From assembly GCF_023555495.1 (NCBI RefSeq), contig NZ_JALCZO010000007.1, positions 108,710-172,709 of the forward strand: a DNA stretch of 64,000 nt, read 5' to 3'. The position numbers and the translations under genes are program-made. The notes below the pieces were generated by a model. It saw only the letters and a program-made list of their open reading frames with translations. It made no database searches and was not told the origin of the DNA. Positions 16,713-24,446 of the stretch are shown piece after piece; position 1 is the first letter of the stretch, and each line of letters starts with the position of its first letter. Origin of the DNA: Polaribacter sp. Z022 (GTDB taxonomy: Bacteria > Bacteroidota > Bacteroidia > Flavobacteriales > Flavobacteriaceae).

Positions 16713-18116
16713 ATGAAAAAGTATATTTTAATTCCGTTTTTTATTATTGTATCTACTGTAGTATTAGGGCAAGATAAAGTAACTTCTGTAATGACTTTGT
16801 CTGAATATTTAGGCTACGTAAAAAACTTTCATCCAATTGTAAAACAAGCAAACCTTGTTATCAATAAAAGTGAAGCAAAATTATTAAAAGCAAGAGGTGC
16901 TTTTGATCCTAAAATTGAAGTTGATTTTGATAAAAAACAATTTAAAGACAAAGAATACTACAATAAACTAAATGCTGCTTTTAAAATTCCAACTTATTAT
17001 GGAATTGAATTTAAAGCAAATTTTGAGAACAACGATGGTTTATATTTAAACCCAGAAGCAACAGTACCAACAGATGGTTTGTATAGTGCAGGAATTTCTG
17101 CTTCTTTATTAAACGGATTGCTTATAAATAAAAGAATGGCTTCTTTAAAACAAGCCAAATACTTTTTAAATCAGGCTAAAGAAGACCAACAAATTTTGGT
17201 AAATGAAATTTTATACAAGGCTTCAATTTCATATTTTAATTGGTTAAAAACTTACAATGAAAAAAGGGTTTATGAAGAATTCTTAAACAATGCAGAAATA
17301 AGATTTAAAGCTACAAAAAGAGCGTTTTATGAAGGAGAAAAACCTGCAATAGATACTACAGAAGCTAAAATAAATTTAAATACTAGAAAATTAAATGTAG
17401 AAAAAGCTAGAATAAAATTAGTGAAATCTGCTTTAGAACTTTCTAATTTTTTATGGCTGAATAACAATACTCCTGTAGAATTACAAGACAATATCATTCC
17501 AGAAATTAATACAGCTACTTCTATTGATGCTACTTTTAATATAGCGTTGTTTAATAATGCTAATTTTGATTTGAATAAGCATCCAAAAATTAAATCTTTA
17601 GAGTTTAAAACAAAAAGCTTAACTATTGATAAAAACCTTAAATTAAACAACTTACTTCCTAAATTAGATGTGCAGTATAATTTTTTAACGCAAAATGGTA
17701 ATCAATTAAATTCTTTAAACACCCAAAACTATAAAGCTGGTATTAACTTTAAAGTACCATTATTTTTAAGAAAAGAAAGAGGTGATTTAAAATTGGCAAA
17801 AATTAAATTAAAAGACCAAAAATTTGAAAATGAAGTGGTAAAAGTTACTATTAAAAATAAGATTAATGCAATTCAGCAAGAACTAGATTCTTACATTTTA
17901 CAAAATGAATTAACAGAAAATATAGTTGCAGATTACACTACACTATTAAAAGCAGAAGATCGTAAATTTTTATTAGGAGAAAGTTCGTTGTTTTTGGTAA
18001 ACTATAGAGAAGTTAAATTAATAGAAAATAAATTAAAAGCAATTGATTTAGAAAATTCTTTCTTTAAAACAAAAGCTAATTTATTTAAGACAATTGTTAT
18101 TTCTATTGCAGAATAA
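16713..18116 (+). CDS. TolC-family outer-membrane efflux protein
   Basis: 467 residues. Signal peptide (MKKYILIPFFIIVSTVVLGQ) followed by two repeats of long alpha-helical and beta-strand segments typical of outer-membrane efflux proteins; NWLKTYNEKRVYEEFL and YTTLLKAEDRKFLLGESSLFLVN are characteristic helix-strand junctions. Last gene of the TetR-ABC-HlyD-TolC operon, 26 nt after the adaptor. Completes a tripartite export path. Confidence 0.9.
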   Translation: MKKYILIPFFIIVSTVVLGQDKVTSVMTLSEYLGYVKNFHPIVKQANLVINKSEAKLLKARGAFDPKIEVDFDKKQFKDKEYYNKLNAAFKIPTYYGIEFKANFENNDGLYLNPEATVPTDGLYSAGISASLLNGLLINKRMASLKQAKYFLNQAKEDQQILVNEILYKASISYFNWLKTYNEKRVYEEFLNNAEIRFKATKRAFYEGEKPAIDTTEAKINLNTRKLNVEKARIKLVKSALELSNFLWLNNNTPVELQDNIIPEINTATSIDATFNIALFNNANFDLNKHPKIKSLEFKTKSLTIDKNLKLNNLLPKLDVQYNFLTQNGNQLNSLNTQNYKAGINFKVPLFLRKERGDLKLAKIKLKDQKFENEVVKVTIKNKINAIQQELDSYILQNELTENIVADYTTLLKAEDRKFLLGESSLFLVNYREVKLIENKLKAIDLENSFFKTKANLFKTIVISIAE

Positions 18117-18129
18117 TGCATAAATTAAG

Positions 18130-18330
18130 TTAATCTTCTTCTTCTAAGGTAAAAAAATCATTTACAGGAATATTAAAAACTTTAGATAGTTTTAAAGACA
18201 AAACTGTAGAAGGCACATATCTATTTTTTTCAATAGAATTAATGGTTTGTCTAGATACACCAATAGCTTTTGCTAAATCATCTTGTGTTAAATCTAAGAT
18301 GGCTCTCTGAACTTTTATTGTGTTTTTCAT
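18130..18330 (-). CDS. XRE-family helix-turn-helix regulator (YozG-like)
   Basis: 66 residues, nearly all helix-turn-helix: KVQRAILDLTQDDLAKAIGVSRQTINSIEKN is split here as two helices, with the ending IPVNDFFTLEEE typical of the small regulators that pair with membrane proteins. Its ATG comes one base after the stop of the upstream membrane gene, so the two are translated together. A dyad overlapping the operon promoter at 18843-18862 is a likely own target. Confidence 0.9.
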   Translation of the reverse strand: MKNTIKVQRAILDLTQDDLAKAIGVSRQTINSIEKNRYVPSTVLSLKLSKVFNIPVNDFFTLEEED

Positions 18331-18331
18331 A

Positions 18332-18775
18332 CTATCTATTCATTCTTTTTAATTGCCAAAAAAACAATAATTGTACTATTAACATAAAAAATAGTACTTG
18401 AAAATAACTAAATCCTTGTAATTCATCATCTTGATTTAATAATGATGCAACTGCATAATTTATTATTGGTTGTACTAAAGAATATACTATGGCCAAAACA
18501 AAAGCCAACCTATAAGATTGTGCACGCAAACTATCTATAAACTCATCTTCTAACTTTTCTTTAGATAAAGAAATCATTAACAAACCAATTAATAAAATAC
18601 CATGTAAAATTGGTCTTACCCATTCAGAGTTTTCAACATACTTTCTACCAACCATCAAAATAAATGTAGCTATTGCTATTGTAAAGCCAATTTTTTTAAA
18701 ACGATTACCCAATTGAAATTTATTCATTTTTTCTAGTTGACTTCTTTCTCTTTCACAAATTGATTGTTTAGACAT
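18332..18775 (-). CDS. Membrane protein paired with an XRE regulator
   Basis: 147 residues with four predicted transmembrane helices (FTIAIATFILMVG, ILHGILLIGLLMI, LAFVLAIVYSLVQPIIN, FQVLFFMLIVQLLFFW). No family recognised beyond the common two-gene arrangement of a small DUF2178-like membrane protein with a YozG-type regulator. A later ATG (MNKFQLGNRF, residue 17) is an alternative start. Confidence 0.7.
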   Translation of the reverse strand: MSKQSICERERSQLEKMNKFQLGNRFKKIGFTIAIATFILMVGRKYVENSEWVRPILHGILLIGLLMISLSKEKLEDEFIDSLRAQSYRLAFVLAIVYSLVQPIINYAVASLLNQDDELQGFSYFQVLFFMLIVQLLFFWQLKRMNR

Positions 18776-18818
18776 GGATATTTATTTTACAATTAGACAA
18801 GTTTATTTTATATAATGA

Positions 18819-18862
18819 CAAATATACTTTACATTTTTAAATTGTACAAGATTTTTTGTACA
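18819..18862 (-). promoter_or_regulatory. Promoter of the XRE/membrane pair with an operator-like dyad
   Basis: On the minus strand the -7 box TATATTTG is at 18819-18826. A dyad TGTACAA-GATTTT-TTGTACA occupies 18843-18862; its CTTG lies 20 bp before the -7 box and can be the -33 element. The dyad therefore covers the -33 region, fitting repression by the XRE protein. It also lies 30 bp left of the divergent gene at 18892. Confidence 0.55.
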
Positions 18863-18891
18863 TTTAAAAAACTAACCTAAAACTAATTAAG

Positions 18892-19326
18892 ATGACAACC
18901 AACACAAACAAACCTGCTAAATCATTTTGGATAATTGGTGTAATTGCTTTAATATGGAATGCCATGGGTATAGATGGGTATATAAACCAAGCATACCAAA
19001 CAGATCGTTTTAAATCTATGTACACAGAAGAGCAATTAGAAATAATTTTTAATTTACCATCTTGGGTAACTGCTGCTTTTGCTATTGCAGTTTTTTCGTC
19101 AGTTTTTGCTTGTATTTTACTTTTAATGAGAAAAAAAATTGCCAAAACTTTTTTTCTCATTGGTTTATTGGCAGTAATTGTACAAACAACCTATAATATA
19201 TTTATGAATCCTGGAAAAGAAATGTATGGTGCAATGGAGTACTCTATGCTAATTATGATTCCTATTTTTTCAATATTTCTTTATTGGTACTCTAAAAAAT
19301 GTGCAGATGATGGAATTTTATCTTAA
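18892..19326 (+). CDS. Four-helix membrane protein of unknown function
   Basis: 144 residues with four transmembrane segments (SFWIIGVIALIWNAMG, VTAAFAIAVFSSVFACILLL, TFFLIGLLAVIVQTTY, YSMLIMIPIFSIFLYWYS). Homologues in Bacteroidota are often labelled 'sugar transporter' without evidence. Divergent from the XRE pair, sharing the region with the TGTACAA dyad. Confidence 0.65.
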   Translation: MTTNTNKPAKSFWIIGVIALIWNAMGIDGYINQAYQTDRFKSMYTEEQLEIIFNLPSWVTAAFAIAVFSSVFACILLLMRKKIAKTFFLIGLLAVIVQTTYNIFMNPGKEMYGAMEYSMLIMIPIFSIFLYWYSKKCADDGILS

Positions 19327-19337
19327 AATTCAACTAT

Positions 19338-19367
19338 AAAAAAAGCTGCTATTTTGCAGCTTTTTTT
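19338..19367. terminator. Bidirectional intrinsic terminator
   Basis: A7-GCTGC, TATTTT loop, GCAGC-T7: a symmetric hairpin serving the membrane gene (+) and the MaoC-TRIC-helicase group (-); it overlaps the MaoC stop codon by two bases. Confidence 0.9.
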
Positions 19368-19830
19368 ATTCGAACAATGCAGCAATAAATTCTGCAACAC
19401 ATGCAGGTTTTTCTTGTCCTTTAATTTCTATTAAACAGTTAAAAGTTACTTTAATTCCATTATTAGAAAGCGTTTCTATTTCTTTTACTTCAGAATGCAT
19501 TCTTAACTCACTGTTTACAGGAACAGGATTGGGAAAACGAACTTTATTTAGTCCATAATTTAGTCCCATTTTTACACTTTTAATAGAAAATGATTCTTCT
19601 AAAAGTTTAGAAATCATAGAAACAGACATAAAACCATGTGCAATAGTTTTTTTAAAAGGACTCTCCTTCTCTGCCCTTTTTTCATCTATATGAATCCATT
19701 GTTTATCTAATGTAGCATTTGCAAAATCATTAATCATTTCTTGAGTAATTGTATACCAATTACCAACAGGTAAAGATTTACCTTTTATTAATTTAAATGC
19801 TTCAAAATTTGCAAATTCTAATGGTTTCAT
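19366..19830 (-). CDS. MaoC-like (R)-specific enoyl hydratase
   Basis: 154 residues, one hot-dog domain. The hydratase-2 motif is visible: DKQWIHIDEKRA, then FKKTIAHGFMSVSM. Such enzymes hydrate trans-2-enoyl-CoA to (R)-3-hydroxyacyl-CoA. Sits 3 nt after the TRIC-channel gene in the same operon, with no obvious functional link. Confidence 0.85.
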   Translation of the reverse strand: MKPLEFANFEAFKLIKGKSLPVGNWYTITQEMINDFANATLDKQWIHIDEKRAEKESPFKKTIAHGFMSVSMISKLLEESFSIKSVKMGLNYGLNKVRFPNPVPVNSELRMHSEVKEIETLSNNGIKVTFNCLIEIKGQEKPACVAEFIAALFE

Positions 19831-19833
19831 AAC

Positions 19834-20457
19834 TTACTTTTTAGTAAATAAATCGTCTTTAATTTTTGGCAATTGTAAGTGATACTTAACAGCAATTACT
19901 CTTATTAAAACAATAACAGATGCAGCAATTATAAAAATAACATTTTCTTTTACATTAAAATAGTTCAATATTAAATATGTAATTCCTCCAGCTAAACAAG
20001 CAGATGCATAAATTTCTTTTTCAAAAATTAAAGGCACTTTATTGGTTAAAACATCTCTTAAAACTCCCCCAAAAACGGCAGAAATCATTCCCATAATTAA
20101 AGCAATAATTGGATGTAAATTAAAAGACAAACCTTTTTGTAAACCTAACAATGTAAATACACCTAAACCAATAGTATCAAACAAAAACATAGTTTTACTT
20201 AAAGGTGCAATTTTACTTTTAAATAAAAAAGTAATAATTACAGCAGCTAAAATTGTGTACAAATAATTAAGGTCTCCAATCCAATTAATTGGATGTGCAT
20301 CAATTAAAACATCACGTAACATACCACCACCAACTGCAGTAACAAAAGCAATAATAATTACTCCAAATAAATCTAATTTCTTATCAGAAGCAACCAAGGC
20401 TCCACTAATTGCAAAAGCAAAAGTTCCTAAAATGTCTAAAACATAAATGAGTTCCAT
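19834..20457 (-). CDS. TRIC-type cation channel family protein (UPF0126, YicG/YadS-like)
   Basis: 207 residues, seven transmembrane helices in two repeated halves, each with a GGG(V/M)LRDVL motif (VGGGMLRDVLIDAHP and FGGVLRDVLTNKVP) that lines the pore in the structurally known prokaryotic TRIC trimers. Likely a monovalent cation channel. Confidence 0.9.
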   Translation of the reverse strand: MELIYVLDILGTFAFAISGALVASDKKLDLFGVIIIAFVTAVGGGMLRDVLIDAHPINWIGDLNYLYTILAAVIITFLFKSKIAPLSKTMFLFDTIGLGVFTLLGLQKGLSFNLHPIIALIMGMISAVFGGVLRDVLTNKVPLIFEKEIYASACLAGGITYLILNYFNVKENVIFIIAASVIVLIRVIAVKYHLQLPKIKDDLFTKK

Positions 20458-20479
20458 TTATATTTATTTTTATTGATTT

Positions 20480-21601
20480 TTAAACAGTTACCTGAGAAAA
20501 TTTAATATTTAATTCTTTTTGAATTTGGTGAATTTTCTCTAATTCTGAAGGCAAAATAAAAGCAAGTGAAACTCCTGTTTTTCCTGCTCTTGCAGTTCTA
20601 CCACTTCTATGAGTGTAATAATCTAATTGTTCTGGTAATTGATGATGAATTACAAATTCTAATCCATGAACATCAATTCCTCTAGCAGATACATCTGTAG
20701 AAACTAAATACTGTAAATTTTCTTTTTTGAAAGCACGCATTACTTTATCGCGTTCTTTTTGTTGCATATCTCCTTCTAAAGCTGCTGCAGAAAACCCTTC
20801 TTCAATTAAAAAATTTGCTAAATTTTGAGCTCCAGCTTTTGTTCTACAAAAGATAATTCCTCTTTGATCTTGTCTTTTTTCTAAGAAAGTAACAATATCA
20901 TCGTTTTTTTCTTTTAAAGTAGTTTTTGCAAAATGATGACGAATGTTAGCATTTACCAAAGAACTTCTGTTAATCTCTACTCTAGGTGCATTAGAGTCCA
21001 TATAAGTCTTAACAATTCTTTTAATTTCTTCTGGCATTGTTGCAGAAAACAACCATGTTTTTCTGTCTGTTTTAGTTGTAAACTTTAAGATTCTATTTAA
21101 ATCTTGTTTAAAACCCATGCTTAACATTTCATCTGCTTCATCTAAAATTACTGTTTTTACATGACTAATGTCTATACTTCCTCTTTCAATCAAATCAATT
21201 AATCTACCTGGAGTAGCAACTACAATATGTGTTGTTCTCTTTAGATTATTCATTTGTCTGTCAATTTTTTCTCCTCCAAAAACAGCTTCAACAAAAATTC
21301 TATTTTCACTATATTTAGTGAACTTAAATAATTGTTTTTTAATTTGCTGAACCAATTCTCTTGTTGGCGATAAAATTAACGCTTGAATATTATATGAATT
21401 TGCATCAATTTGATTTAATACAGGCAAACCAAAAGCAGCAGTTTTACCAGTACCAGTTTGAGCTAAACCAATAAAGTCTGTTTTTGCTTTTAATAAAACC
21501 GGAATTGTTTTTTCTTGAATTTCTGTAGGTGTAGAAATTCCTAATTCTTTAATAGATTTTATATAATTCTTATGAATTCCTAAGGAAGAAAAAGTTGACA
21601 T
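20480..21601 (-). CDS. DEAD-box RNA helicase (RhlE-like, short form)
   Basis: 373 residues, just the two RecA domains. Q motif (FSSLGIHKNYIKSIKELGI..TPTEIQ), Walker A AQTGTGKTAA, PTRELVQQI, DEADEMLSMGF, SAT, RGIDVHG and HRSGRTARAG are all present. No C-terminal basic tail. Acts in RNA remodelling, e.g. ribosome assembly or decay. Heads the helicase-TRIC-MaoC operon, with a promoter box at 21621-21628. Confidence 0.95.
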   Translation of the reverse strand: MSTFSSLGIHKNYIKSIKELGISTPTEIQEKTIPVLLKAKTDFIGLAQTGTGKTAAFGLPVLNQIDANSYNIQALILSPTRELVQQIKKQLFKFTKYSENRIFVEAVFGGEKIDRQMNNLKRTTHIVVATPGRLIDLIERGSIDISHVKTVILDEADEMLSMGFKQDLNRILKFTTKTDRKTWLFSATMPEEIKRIVKTYMDSNAPRVEINRSSLVNANIRHHFAKTTLKEKNDDIVTFLEKRQDQRGIIFCRTKAGAQNLANFLIEEGFSAAALEGDMQQKERDKVMRAFKKENLQYLVSTDVSARGIDVHGLEFVIHHQLPEQLDYYTHRSGRTARAGKTGVSLAFILPSELEKIHQIQKELNIKFSQVTV

Positions 21602-21620
21602 TTTGTATCTTAATTTTGTG

Positions 21621-21628
21621 CAAAGATA
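21621..21628 (-). promoter_or_regulatory. Putative -7 box of the DEAD-box helicase operon
   Basis: TATCTTTG on the minus strand, 20 nt before the ATG, in the short gap after the thioesterase stop. Confidence 0.5.
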
Positions 21629-21631
21629 CTT

Positions 21632-22078
21632 TTATTTAGGAGGTTGTAATACTTTTAAAACATTTTCTCTAATTCTTGTTGGTTTCAACGTTTTAGAATC
21701 TAACATTACCCAAGTAGTTTTGGCTTGTACTAATAATGTATTTTCTTTATAAAACTCCATAAAACGAACAGATGTAATTCCTTTTGTTTCTCCTACCCAC
21801 GTTTTTACAGTAATTTCATCACCTAAAATTGCTTGATTTTTATAATCAATTTCATGCCTTGTTACCACCCAAACGTATTGTGGTAAAGGATTGTCTTTGG
21901 TTAAAAAAGCATAATGCTTGGTAGCAATATCATCCATCCATTTTACATAGACTAGATTATTTACATGATGCAAAGTATCTATATCTTCTTTAGAAACTTT
22001 TAATTTTAGGGTAAAAATGTTGTTCAAATTATTCAACTTTAAAAAACTTTTTAAAATATTATTTTTGAGATTTCTCAA
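21632..22078 (-). CDS. Acyl-CoA thioesterase, 4HBT hot-dog family
   Basis: Up to 148 residues. VSKEDIDTLHHVNNLVYVKWM carries the Asp and HHVNN of 4-hydroxybenzoyl-CoA-type thioesterases. There is no ATG before the core: the frame opens with a TTG at 22078, and in-frame TTGs at 22036 and 22027 would give a length nearer the family's. The TTG at 22078 lies inside a dispersed repeat (GAGAAATCTC), so the first ~14 residues may be repeat-derived or untranslated. Confidence 0.8.
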   Translation of the reverse strand: MRNLKNNILKSFLKLNNLNNIFTLKLKVSKEDIDTLHHVNNLVYVKWMDDIATKHYAFLTKDNPLPQYVWVVTRHEIDYKNQAILGDEITVKTWVGETKGITSVRFMEFYKENTLLVQAKTTWVMLDSKTLKPTRIRENVLKVLQPPK

Positions 22079-22112
22079 TCACTTAAAAAAGCTCATTTCG
22101 AAATGACATTCG
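22067..22112. repeat. Dispersed repeat copy, TGTCATTTCGA/GAGAAATCTC type
   Basis: GAGATTTCTCA at 22068-22078 and the palindrome TCATTTCGAAATGA near 22093-22106 are the two conserved ends of the repeat family at 27390-27787, with a short centre. Lies between two minus-strand genes and overlaps the 5' end of the thioesterase frame. Confidence 0.6.
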
Positions 22113-22121
22113 TTCTTGAAA

Positions 22122-22793
22122 TTAAATTATAGATTCTCCATTTAAATTGGTAGTTAAAACATCGCTAAACAAATTAAAAAACGGACGTAAAGCTTTAAAA
22201 CTTTTGTTTAATTCTTCTAAAAAGTTAGGTGCAAGTACTTCTGCATCTGTGAAATTTCTGACTGCAATAAATCCTTTTTTACGCAATAAATCTATGTCTT
22301 TATGCTCTTTATCAAATCCTCTTGGTGCTGATTTTAATTCTTCTCCTTCAAATTTTCCTCCAAAATATTTTACAAAATCTTTATCTTCTAAAATCTCTCT
22401 AAACTCAGTTGCATCTTGCTCTATTTCTTTTCTGATTCTTTGTAAATCGTCTTTTTCTGGCTGCCAAAAACCACCACCTAATAAGGTTTCACCAGGTTTA
22501 ATTTGTAAAAAATAACCACCTCTTAACTCTTTTCCTAATCTAGAAAACGAAACTGCAAACCTAGGATTATAAGGCGTTTTATCTTTAGAAAAACGAACAT
22601 CTCTATAAATTCTATAAATTTTCATTTTTTCTATTTCATCATGCATTTCTAAATTAGACTGCATTTCTAAAAAAACTTCTTTTACTTCTTTTTGAATTTG
22701 TACAAATTTTGGTTTGTGTTCTGTAAACCAATCTCTGTTATTGTTTTTTTGTAAATCTTTTAAAAATTGAACGTGATTTTTTTGAAATTGCAT
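22122..22793 (-). CDS. DUF2461 (TIGR02453) family protein
   Basis: 223 residues from the ATG at 22793 (MQFQKNHVQFLKDL). A longer frame to 22958 overlaps the divergent gene and encodes a non-conserved hydrophobic run, so it is rejected. Conserved DUF2461 landmarks: NRDWFTEHKP, YRIYRDVRFSKDKTPY and GYFLQIKPGETLLGGGFW. Function not established. Confidence 0.88.
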   Translation of the reverse strand: MQFQKNHVQFLKDLQKNNNRDWFTEHKPKFVQIQKEVKEVFLEMQSNLEMHDEIEKMKIYRIYRDVRFSKDKTPYNPRFAVSFSRLGKELRGGYFLQIKPGETLLGGGFWQPEKDDLQRIRKEIEQDATEFREILEDKDFVKYFGGKFEGEELKSAPRGFDKEHKDIDLLRKKGFIAVRNFTDAEVLAPNFLEELNKSFKALRPFFNLFSDVLTTNLNGESII

Positions 22794-22827
22794 TATAATG
22801 GTTTTTAGATTTTCAATGTACAACATA

Positions 22828-22861
22828 TTTGTAAAATGAAAATTATAAATACGTAAATTTG
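22828..22861 (+). promoter_or_regulatory. Promoter of the DUF1853 gene
   Basis: TTTG at 22828-22831, 22-bp spacer, TAAATTTG at 22854-22861: both halves of the Bacteroidota -33/-7 consensus. The ATG follows only 10 nt after the -7 box, so the message has almost no leader. Confidence 0.55.
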
Positions 22862-22871
22862 AAATGAAAAT

Positions 22872-23684
22872 ATGCATCAACAAAACAAAAACATTCAAAA
22901 ACATTATGAAGGTTTTCTGCAAACAAAAAAGTTGTGGGAGCATGATGCTGTGTATCAATTAACTCAATTTGAATTCCCTTCTATTTCTAATAAAATTGAT
23001 ATTGAAATTAATGAAAAACTGAGGTTAGGAAAGTATATAGAGAGATTGGTTTCTTTTCAGTTAGAACAAGATAAATCTATTTCTATTCTTTGTGAAAATG
23101 TTCAAATTCAGAAAGAAAAAATAACTTTGGGCGAATTAGATTGTATTCTTAAAAAAGAAGAAAAACATATTCATTTAGAAGTTATTTATAAATTCTATTT
23201 ATATGATGCTACTGTTGGAGAAACTGAAATTGAGCATTTTATAGGCCCCAATAGAAAAGATTCTTTAGTTGAAAAATTAAACAAACTTAAAAACAAACAA
23301 TTACCACTTCTCTTCTCTAAAGAATGCAAAGCGTATTTAGAAACTATAAATTTAAATACTAAAAAAATTGAGCAACAAGTATATTTTAAAGGACAATTAT
23401 TTGTTCCTTTTACAGCTAAAGATTTACAATTATCAACTTTAAATCAAGATTGTGTTACAGGTTTTTACATCAATCAAAAAGAACTTTTACTTTTTAAAGA
23501 TTGTAAATTTTACATGCCAAATAAAAAAGATTGGATTGTAATTCCACACAAAAATGTAAGTTGGTTAAACTTTGAAACTTTTAAAAATCTTTCTGATGAT
23601 TATATGCAAAGAAAAAGTTCGCCACTTTGCTGGGTGAAAAAGCAAAATGGCGAACTTATAAAAATATTTTTAGTGTGGTGGTAA
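22872..23684 (+). CDS. DUF1853 family protein (possible PD-(D/E)xK fold)
   Basis: 270 residues. The core LGELDCILKKEEKHIHLEVIYKFYLY shortens to G-E-x-D ... E-V-x-Y-K, a pattern like the PD-(D/E)xK nuclease core, but function is unknown. Ends one base before the stop of the convergent DUF2807 gene. A 16-bp inverted repeat inside its last 70 nt appears to be the terminator of that opposing operon. Confidence 0.8.
   Translation: MHQQNKNIQKHYEGFLQTKKLWEHDAVYQLTQFEFPSISNKIDIEINEKLRLGKYIERLVSFQLEQDKSISILCENVQIQKEKITLGELDCILKKEEKHIHLEVIYKFYLYDATVGETEIEHFIGPNRKDSLVEKLNKLKNKQLPLLFSKECKAYLETINLNTKKIEQQVYFKGQLFVPFTAKDLQLSTLNQDCVTGFYINQKELLLFKDCKFYMPNKKDWIVIPHKNVSWLNFETFKNLSDDYMQRKSSPLCWVKKQNGELIKIFLVWW
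23612..23657 (-). terminator. Terminator-like hairpin embedded in the 3' coding end of the DUF1853 gene
   Basis: Arms 23615-23630 and 23642-23657 pair over 16 positions with one G-U-type mismatch (AAGTTCGCCA and its complement form the outer 10 bp). On the minus strand the hairpin is followed by a T-run. It lies 29 nt past the DUF2807 stop, so it likely terminates the sigma-factor operon while coding for DUF1853 on the other strand. Confidence 0.6.
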
Positions 23685-23685
23685 C

Positions 23686-24417
23686 TTAGTTTCTGTCAAT
23701 AATATCTCCAGAACCCACAGATTTACTATCTACATGAGTAGGATTTCCTTTGTAATAAACGCTACCAGAACCTACTAATTTAGCTTTAATTTTAGATTTT
23801 ACAGTTGTTTTAATACTTCCAGATCCTGCAACATTTGCATAAACTTCATCCGTTTTTAATTCATAAGCTCTAATACTTCCAGAACCTGCAATAGAACATG
23901 TTAACTCATTAGATGTTCCTTGTAAATTAATGTTACCAGAACCACCTATAGATGCTTTTACTTCATCAGCATCAACATTTAAAGTTATATCTCCAGAACC
24001 ACCTAAACTTACATTAAAATCGTTTGTTTTTATTAAAGATTTACCAGAAATTTTACCAGATCCACCTAAAGCTACACTTCGTAAACTTTTATAAGGAACA
24101 GTAATTGTTAACCTTCTTGTAGTTCTAATATTAGTGTTTTTCTTGTATTTAATTTTTAAAACATCTCTTGTAACTTCTGTTTCTATATAAGGTATTATGT
24201 TTTCTTCTCCTTCAATTTTAATTTTCCCAACATTTCCTTTTACAAGAATTACATCAAAAGAGCCACCTACAGAAACTGCATCATAATCTGATGTTGTTCT
24301 GTTAACAGTAACTACATTTCCATTTCCTTTTATTCTCTTATTACTAAACCAATCTTGTGCATTTATTGTAAAAGTTAACATTAAAATGAAACTAGATAAA
24401 AGTATTTTTTTAGTCAT
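23686..24417 (-). CDS. Secreted DUF2807 (head-GIN domain) protein
   Basis: 243 residues. Signal peptide to ~residue 20 (INAQ), then right-handed beta-roll repeats spaced by GGSG and GSGS motifs (VGGSFDVIL, LGGSGKISG, LGGSGDITL, IGGSGNINL, AGSGSIR). Typical of DUF2807 envelope proteins. Last gene of the ECF sigma operon. Confidence 0.88.
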   Translation of the reverse strand: MTKKILLSSFILMLTFTINAQDWFSNKRIKGNGNVVTVNRTTSDYDAVSVGGSFDVILVKGNVGKIKIEGEENIIPYIETEVTRDVLKIKYKKNTNIRTTRRLTITVPYKSLRSVALGGSGKISGKSLIKTNDFNVSLGGSGDITLNVDADEVKASIGGSGNINLQGTSNELTCSIAGSGSIRAYELKTDEVYANVAGSGSIKTTVKSKIKAKLVGSGSVYYKGNPTHVDSKSVGSGDIIDRN

Positions 24418-24446
24418 GATTTTTATTTTTGGTTGTTTATTTTTTA

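Noticed and set aside
22147..22515. 122-codon frame antisense to the DUF2461 gene
   Set aside because: Entirely inside a supported gene, no promoter or family resemblance.
22794..22958. N-terminal extension of the DUF2461 gene
   Set aside because: It overlaps the divergent DUF1853 gene and encodes an unconserved hydrophobic run; the ATG at 22793 fits the family.
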